Source: Candidatus Zixiibacteriota bacterium (lineage in GTDB: Bacteria > Zixibacteria > MSB-5A5 > GN15 > PGXB01). Taken from it: DNA of 10,577 bases. Below are positions 6,352 to 10,577 of the stretch, piece after piece. Numbering within the stretch: the first letter of the stretch is position 1; each line of letters starts with the position of its first letter. A program made the position numbers and the translations under genes. The stretch spans positions 725,853 through 736,429 of the forward strand of contig CP070766.1 of assembly GCA_020345705.1 (NCBI GenBank), written 5' to 3'. A model generated the notes under the pieces. The model was not told where the DNA came from and did no database searches. It saw nothing but the letters and a program-made list of their open reading frames with translations.

Positions 6352-7206
6352 ATGTTACGGAAGGCATCATTCGTTGCGTTCTTTGGGGTTCTCCTTTTTC
6401 ACGGAAACGTGCCGGCGGGAGATCTTGAGGTCAGGGATATCTCGTTTCCGCCGGATGAAATCAAGCTGCTTGTGATTAACGCCGATCTGGCGGCCGGGAC
6501 TTTTCTAATCCGGTCAGATGACGCTGACGAGATTTTCCAGGCCGAGGTCGAATACGATCCCCGACGGGTGGAAGTTTTTGCAGAGTACGAGAGGGAGGGA
6601 TCGACCGGTTACCTTGACATAGGCAGTGACGTGAACTGGAGGAAAAACATCAATACCGATGACAACAGATGGATCGCCGTTCTCTCAAGGAAATATGTGA
6701 CGGAACTGAGAGCCGATCTGGGAGCCTGCGAAACCGACCTCGAGTTAGGCGGCATTCCCATCGTGCACATTGACCTCGACATCGGCGCGGCCGCCGGAAG
6801 GGTCAGCTTCAGCGAACCGAATCCCGAAATTGCCGAAAGGATTCTTATCGACGCCGGAGCGGCAGAGTTCGAGGGTGAGAACCTGGGGAACGCCAATTTC
6901 GAGCGGTTCACCTTTGATGGCGGGGTCGGCAGCTTTGAACTCGATTTCTCAGGCGAGTACTCAAGGAGATGTCAGGCGAAGGTTTCTATCGGTCTGGGGA
7001 AGGCCAAAATTTATATTCCTCGAGGTTTACCCGTCCGGATCGATGCCGAAGACAACTTCCTGTCATCGGTTGATTTCAAGAGCAGAGGCAGGTACGAGAT
7101 AGATGACGATTATTTCGAATCGGACGACTATCGCGAGTCTGATGTCGGGCTGGAACTGGAAATCGAGGTCGGACTTGGCTCGGTTGACGTTATCTGGACG
7201 AAATGA
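6352..7206 (+). CDS. Secreted toast-rack protein (LiaF/DUF2154-like)
   Basis: The product has 284 residues. Residues 1-22 form a signal peptide (hydrophobic FVAFFGVLLF, likely cleavage after VPA). The mature part is beta-rich and acidic, with repeated strand pairs of the kind in LiaF-like cell-wall-active antibiotic response proteins and DUF2154/DUF4097 toast-rack domains. Examples are ELRADLGACETDLELGG (118-134), IDLDIGAAAGRVSF (140-153), ILIDAGAAEFEG (164-175), FTFDGGVGSFELDFSG (187-201) and AKVSIGLGKAKIYIPRGLPVRI (209-230). A strongly acidic segment (EIDDDYFESDDYRESD, 249-264) precedes the last strands. No transmembrane helix is seen beyond the signal, so it is probably periplasmic; true LiaF carries N-terminal membrane helices, so orthology is not claimed. 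GAGG at 6341-6344 lies seven bases before the ATG. It follows the bactofilin-like gene by 29 bases and appears to close the sigma-factor operon. Confidence 0.85.
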   Translation: MLRKASFVAFFGVLLFHGNVPAGDLEVRDISFPPDEIKLLVINADLAAGTFLIRSDDADEIFQAEVEYDPRRVEVFAEYEREGSTGYLDIGSDVNWRKNINTDDNRWIAVLSRKYVTELRADLGACETDLELGGIPIVHIDLDIGAAAGRVSFSEPNPEIAERILIDAGAAEFEGENLGNANFERFTFDGGVGSFELDFSGEYSRRCQAKVSIGLGKAKIYIPRGLPVRIDAEDNFLSSVDFKSRGRYEIDDDYFESDDYRESDVGLELEIEVGLGSVDVIWTK

Positions 7207-7218
7207 TCAGTACAATGC

Positions 7219-7249
7219 AAAAGTCATTCTGCCCGGGACGGCTTTTTTT
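7219..7249 (+). terminator. Weak candidate terminator at the end of the sigma operon
   Basis: AAAAGTC (7219-7225) can pair with GGCTTTT (7240-7246) with one G-T wobble around a 14-base loop, and a run of seven T residues (7243-7249) overlaps the 3' arm. A shorter GCC/GGC hairpin competes. The A-rich arm and T run suit a Rho-independent terminator, but the stem is weak. It is well placed, just after the toast-rack stop codon. Confidence 0.33.
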
Positions 7250-7251
7250 AC

Positions 7252-7279
7252 GAACTTTTTGGCCGATAATGTGTTAAAT
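7252..7279 (+). promoter_or_regulatory. Candidate ECF-type promoter upstream of the HtrA pair
   Basis: GAACTT at 7252-7257 matches the -35 core used by many RpoE-type sigma factors. Sixteen bases downstream lies TTAAAT (7274-7279), a partial match to their -10 region. A housekeeping reading using GATAAT at 7265-7270 is also possible but lacks a good -35 element. The site lies in the only sizeable gap (159 bases) before the protease genes, where a promoter is expected. Confidence 0.28.
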
Positions 7280-7365
7280 AAGGACTTATAGAGGGAAGAG
7301 AATATTCAGACCGTTCGGATGTATATCTGACAGGTCATAAGGGAACTGGAAAATTTGAGGACACT

Positions 7366-8751
7366 TTGAAACTTACCATGAAAGCACTAACATCTTTTCT
7401 CCTGGCAACGGTGCTCTCCGTAAATGTCTTTGCCGGAACGCCGCTGGGAAACCAGGAAGACATATACTTCGCACGGGACAAGGTAATGCCGGCCCTGATT
7501 CACATTCAGCCCGTGATAACAGACTACCGGACCGGCAAGATGCGCAAGCAATCGGTTGTGGGATCCGGTGTCATATTTCACGAAGACGGCTACGTCGTGA
7601 CCAACTACCACGTCGCCGGAAAAGCCGAAAGAATAATCTGCACTCTCTATGACAAGGAACAGGTCAGAGCCGAAACGATCGGCGGCGATCCATTGACGGA
7701 TGTGGCGGTTATCAAGCTGGATCTTTCCAAGTACAACGGCAAAATAGACATCGCCGAGTTCGGTGATTCGGATTCACTCGGGGTCGGTCAGACGGTCCTG
7801 GCCATGGGTTCTCCCTTGGCGCTGGCCAGATCGGTATCATGCGGGGTGGTATCGACAACCGACAGGTACTTCCCTGGTGACACAAGGCTGCCTTCAGGGG
7901 AAAAAACCGGCATTTATAATAACTGGATTCAAACCGACGCCGCCATAAATCCCGGCAATTCCGGCGGGCCTCTGGTTGATCTGGACGGTAAAGTGGTTGG
8001 CATCAACTCAAGGGCAACAATCCTGGCCAACAACATCGGTTTTTCGATACCGATTAACATCGTCAAAGAGGTGATAAACAGCATTCTGAGTGACGGCAAG
8101 GTTATTCGCAGCTGGATAGGCGTGCAGTGCCAGGAGCTTCAGAATCTTGAAGGCTGGTTCGGCACGGACGTCAACAAAGGCGTTTTGATTGCGTCGGTCG
8201 ATCCGAAATCACCTGCCGAAGCTGCGGGACTTCAGGCCGGCGATATAATTCTGAAGATGGACGATCAACCGGTGTCGGCTCGATTTGCCGAGGAACTCCC
8301 CGCATTCTACAAGATGATCGCTGATCATCCCGTCGGCTCAAACATGGAACTGACTGTCTTTCGAAATGATAAAACGATATATGTTGACGTCATCACTCAT
8401 GAACTTGGCGAAATACTGGGCAAAGATCTGGAATGCGAGCGGTGGGGCTTTACCGTTAAGGCGATAACCAAGCAGATGACGGTTGATAATCAGCTTGAAG
8501 ATACGCTGGGCGTTTATGTCTCGGGTGTCAAGCGTGTGGGACCGGCCGCCGAGGGCGGCCTGCGCCGGGGGGACGTCATCCGCGGCGTGAATGAGAAGAC
8601 TATCCTGGCGTTCCAGGAGTTTCGTGACACATACACCGAGCTAACCGAGGCCGGGGCACAGAGGATTCTCCTGACCGTCAAACGCTTCGGCAGCACCAAA
8701 TTTATTCTCATAAAAGTCAACAGCCACACTCCTGCCGAAGAGGAGGAATAG
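7366..8751 (+). CDS. Periplasmic HtrA/Deg-family serine protease with two PDZ domains
   Basis: The product has 461 residues with a Sec signal sequence (about 1-24, ending VFAG), so it should act in the periplasm on misfolded or specific envelope proteins. The trypsin-like domain (about 35-245) has an intact triad: H82 in VVTNYHVAG, D112 in DPLTDVAVIKL and S199 in NPGNSGGPLVD. PDZ1 spans about 250-340 (GVLIASVDPKSPAEAAGLQAGDIIL) and PDZ2 about 378-452 (GVYVSGVKRVGPAAEGGLRRGDVI). This is the DegP/DegQ layout. Start: TTG at 7366, because GAGG (7357-7360) lies five bases upstream. The in-frame ATG at 7378 would give a neat signal peptide too, but its spacing to that site is about 17 bases, so the true N-terminus could be four residues shorter. 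The Glu-rich C-terminus carries the ribosome-binding site of the next gene. Assignment to a particular paralog (degP, degQ or degS) is not justified. Confidence 0.95.
   Translation: MKLTMKALTSFLLATVLSVNVFAGTPLGNQEDIYFARDKVMPALIHIQPVITDYRTGKMRKQSVVGSGVIFHEDGYVVTNYHVAGKAERIICTLYDKEQVRAETIGGDPLTDVAVIKLDLSKYNGKIDIAEFGDSDSLGVGQTVLAMGSPLALARSVSCGVVSTTDRYFPGDTRLPSGEKTGIYNNWIQTDAAINPGNSGGPLVDLDGKVVGINSRATILANNIGFSIPINIVKEVINSILSDGKVIRSWIGVQCQELQNLEGWFGTDVNKGVLIASVDPKSPAEAAGLQAGDIILKMDDQPVSARFAEELPAFYKMIADHPVGSNMELTVFRNDKTIYVDVITHELGEILGKDLECERWGFTVKAITKQMTVDNQLEDTLGVYVSGVKRVGPAAEGGLRRGDVIRGVNEKTILAFQEFRDTYTELTEAGAQRILLTVKRFGSTKFILIKVNSHTPAEEEE
8741..8746 (+). promoter_or_regulatory. Consensus ribosome-binding site embedded in the end of the HtrA gene
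   Basis: AGGAGG sits five bases before the ATG at 8752, within the codons for the C-terminal glutamates of the upstream protease. The upstream TAG (8749-8751) directly abuts the ATG. This fixes the downstream start and suggests that the two proteins are made by coupled translation, with strong initiation on the second. Confidence 0.8.
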
Positions 8752-10182
8752 ATGAGCTTAAGATCGAAAGCAATTGTGACAACCGGCTGCATCCTGATGC
8801 TGGCAAGCCTGGCCCCGGCGCAAAGCTTCGATTTCAACAAGCTCTACAACAGTGCCTCGGAGTACACGGTCGCCGTTAACCTGATTATCGAGGTCTCCTT
8901 CGGAACCCAGACAACCGAGGGCAAAAGCCGCGGGATCGGAACTATCGTCAGCCGGGACGGTCTGGTGATGTTTGACGGTACGGCGATTGACAGTGATGAT
9001 CCGTTCTCGCTGATGGCGGGCATGCAGGTCAGCGCGGAACCGAAGAGCATTGAAATCTCGATGATGGACGGCACAAAATACACCGCTGAATTCATCGGCG
9101 TCGATCGTTTCACCAAAATCGGCTTCTGCCGCATAAATCGTGATATAGAGACAACCTTCAAGTATCTTCGGTTTAAACAGCGAAAGAATTTCAGCGTCGG
9201 CGAGTGGCTGGCGATGTACACCCTCCTGCCGGAATATGTCAATCCGCAACTGGCCGCCGACATCGGCCTGGTCTCTGCCAATATTGCCGAGCCGGAAAGC
9301 TATGTTCTCACCGTCGGTTTCAATGAACTCGGGATAACCTCGGTTCTTTATGACACGGCCGGGACGGCGGTCGGCGTTCTCGGCAAATTGGACAACCCGG
9401 CCCTGACCGGTTTTGATGCTTCCCGCATGATGGAGTCATTTTCACAAATCGAGGACTACATGCCGCTTCTGGGTCTGATCGATGCCGAACGATTGAATAA
9501 GCTGATTCAGGACCCTCCGACGCTCGGCAAGGTAGAGCGCGGCTGGCTGGGTGTTTATCTTCAGGCTCTTACACCTGACATCGCGGAATTCTGGGGGCTT
9601 GAATCTCCGGGCGGCATAATCATAAATGACGTAGCCAAAGACTCACCGGCTGATTCGGCCGGAGTCACAACGGGCGACATTATTGTCGAGGTTGACGGCG
9701 TACCCGTTGAGGTCAACAAGGAAGAGAACATCCCTATCTTTCAGAAGCAGATTTCCGAATCGGGCCCCGATGCCACCCTTGACTTCACCATTCTGCGCCG
9801 CCATGAAACCGGCTTTGACACGCTCGGCCTGGCCATTACGCTTGGCCGGGCGCCGCTCTCCCCAGGGGAGGCGTCTGAATATGAGGACACCAATTTCGAA
9901 ATGAAAATCCGCGATATGGTTTTCGCCGATTACAGTATCTTTAACCTTGATCGTGACTTCAAGGGCGTCGTCGTCAAAGAGGTCGAGCGCGGCGGCTGGA
10001 GCGCCGTCGGAGGCATTTTCCCCGGGGACATTATTCAGTCTATTGGCGGTCAGCAGATAACCACCGTGGACGAGGCCGAGCAGGCCCTGGAAAAAGTGGC
10101 GGAAGAGAAACCTGAGGAAGTGGTCTTCTTTGTCTGGCGCGACACCAAAACTCTCTTCATCAATATCAAAACTGACTGGTAG
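8752..10182 (+). CDS. HtrA-like pseudoprotease with two PDZ domains
   Basis: The product has 476 residues. A signal sequence (about 1-23, LMLASLAPA) implies export. Residues 35-215 align without gaps in the key segments to the protease domain of the upstream gene, but the triad is gone. At the histidine position (GLVMFDGTAI) there is T77, at the aspartate position (DRFTKIGF) K122, and at the serine position (NELGITSVLYDTAGTAVGV) I195, with no GNSGG. Proteolysis by this mechanism is therefore not expected. PDZ1 (about 264-350: GIIINDVAKDSPADSAGVTTGDIIVEVDG) and PDZ2 (about 403-475: GVVVKEVERGGWSAVGGIFPGDIIQSIGG) look intact, so peptide binding is likely retained. It probably assembles with, targets or regulates the active HtrA, or acts as a chaperone; this is inferred from adjacency and zero-gap coupling. 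The reading frame is long and clean, so it is not a decaying pseudogene. Confidence 0.92.
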   Translation: MSLRSKAIVTTGCILMLASLAPAQSFDFNKLYNSASEYTVAVNLIIEVSFGTQTTEGKSRGIGTIVSRDGLVMFDGTAIDSDDPFSLMAGMQVSAEPKSIEISMMDGTKYTAEFIGVDRFTKIGFCRINRDIETTFKYLRFKQRKNFSVGEWLAMYTLLPEYVNPQLAADIGLVSANIAEPESYVLTVGFNELGITSVLYDTAGTAVGVLGKLDNPALTGFDASRMMESFSQIEDYMPLLGLIDAERLNKLIQDPPTLGKVERGWLGVYLQALTPDIAEFWGLESPGGIIINDVAKDSPADSAGVTTGDIIVEVDGVPVEVNKEENIPIFQKQISESGPDATLDFTILRRHETGFDTLGLAITLGRAPLSPGEASEYEDTNFEMKIRDMVFADYSIFNLDRDFKGVVVKEVERGGWSAVGGIFPGDIIQSIGGQQITTVDEAEQALEKVAEEKPEEVVFFVWRDTKTLFINIKTDW

Positions 10183-10219
10183 GACGGCACTTTCGGCTGA
10201 GTCGATTCAAGGCCCAGTA

Positions 10220-10577
10220 TTATTGACCGTTTATGTGCGCCTCCAGTTGATTATAGAACTCAAGTTCCTCCGCCGAACCGTGCAAAAGATATTCGACTCC
10301 TGCCCTGTGCAGCAGGTCGGCATGCAATAAGAAAAACCGATACCTGTCTCTGACCAAGACCGATTCGGCCCCGAATGCACCATCGGCAATGGAAATCAAA
10401 TCGACGACCGTCATGCCACCGCTCTCATACCTTTCGTAGGCGCTTTCCAGATTGCCCGCGGCCAGATTTCTGGTATAGTAGCGCATCGGAAGAATATTAA
10501 TCAGGGCGGCAAATCGATCCGATTGCGACGTGATGTCCTGAAATGTGTGAAAGCGAATGCTGTCCTTTTTGTACTGA
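10220..10577 (-). CDS. C-terminal part of an unrecognised protein (5' end beyond right edge)
   Basis: On the minus strand the frame is open from the window edge at 10577 to a TAA at 10222-10220, giving about 119 residues. An internal ATG at 10486 is not necessarily the start, because the frame continues upstream without a stop (QYKKDSIRFHTFQDI...). The visible part is soluble and mixed in charge, probably helical, with segments such as RYYTRNLAAGNLESAYERYESGG and RYRFFLLHADLLHRAGVEYLL. It has no signal or membrane segment and no family I recognise. It converges on the pseudoprotease gene with a 37-base gap in which I see no clear terminator. Confidence 0.6.
   Translation of the reverse strand, partial: QYKKDSIRFHTFQDITSQSDRFAALINILPMRYYTRNLAAGNLESAYERYESGGMTVVDLISIADGAFGAESVLVRDRYRFFLLHADLLHRAGVEYLLHGSAEELEFYNQLEAHINGQ

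Noticed and set aside
3117..7340. CTGACA and AGGTCATAA shared between the regions near 3117-3151 and 7327-7340
   Set aside because: A shared 9-mer is expected many times by chance in 10.5 kb, and the spacing of the two words differs between the sites.
8758..9281. Two long minus-strand open frames (163 and 145 codons)
   Set aside because: Both are shadows of the pseudoprotease gene on the opposite strand and overlap each other in different frames.
8752..10182. Idea that the second HtrA gene is a decaying pseudogene
   Set aside because: It has a full-length uninterrupted frame, strong ribosome-binding site, intact signal and PDZ domains, and normal codon use, all pointing to a functional protein without catalysis.
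1..10577. tRNA/rRNA genes, CRISPR arrays, insertion sequences, attachment sites
   Set aside because: I looked for the relevant repeats, long terminal inverted repeats and transposase motifs and found none. The coding regions account for nearly all of the window.

Overview
The window looks like a chromosomal stretch from a Gram-negative, probably uncultured bacterium. Evidence is that five of the eight complete genes encode products exported into or across the envelope with Sec-type signals. Base composition is moderate and GC is clearly raised at third codon positions. The gene mix (PknB-type kinase fold with a TolB-like tail, DUF4097 and toast-rack proteins, bactofilin-like repeats, paired HtrA proteins) recalls FCB-group candidate phyla such as Zixibacteria. 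That placement is an impression from content; no marker gene is present. There are no rRNA or tRNA genes, mobile elements or CRISPR arrays.

Layout. (1) 1-137: probable 3' end of a plus-strand gene, followed by a terminator-like hairpin. (2) 318-1691: a multi-pass membrane protein with GT-C glycosyltransferase-like features. It converges with and overlaps by 17 bp (3) a minus-strand gene, 1675-3084, encoding a membrane-anchored protein kinase fold. Its ATP-binding lysine, catalytic aspartate and DFG aspartate are all replaced, so it reads as a pseudokinase. (4) 3085-3372: a divergent control region with a good sigma70-like promoter toward the right and a palindrome in the presumed leftward promoter. 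(5) 3373-7206: a four-gene plus-strand operon: an ECF sigma factor; a secreted DUF4097 protein with a nine-residue glycine repeat; a secreted bactofilin-like repeat domain joined to a membrane domain; and a secreted LiaF/DUF2154-like toast-rack protein. (6) 7366-10182: two abutting genes for periplasmic HtrA-family proteins. The first has an intact His-Asp-Ser triad and two PDZ domains. The second keeps the architecture but has T, K and I at the triad positions, so it is a likely pseudoprotease. (7) 10220-10577: the 3' part of an unrecognised minus-strand gene running off the right edge.

A reasonable overall reading is an envelope-stress or envelope-maintenance locus: a sigma factor, beta-rich envelope proteins, and a periplasmic protease with an inactive partner. 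No classical anti-sigma gene lies beside the sigma factor. The most striking point is two catalytically degenerate members of well-known enzyme families within about 9 kb, each with a conserved-looking fold. Regulatory links between the pseudokinase, the sigma operon and the HtrA pair are inference from position only.
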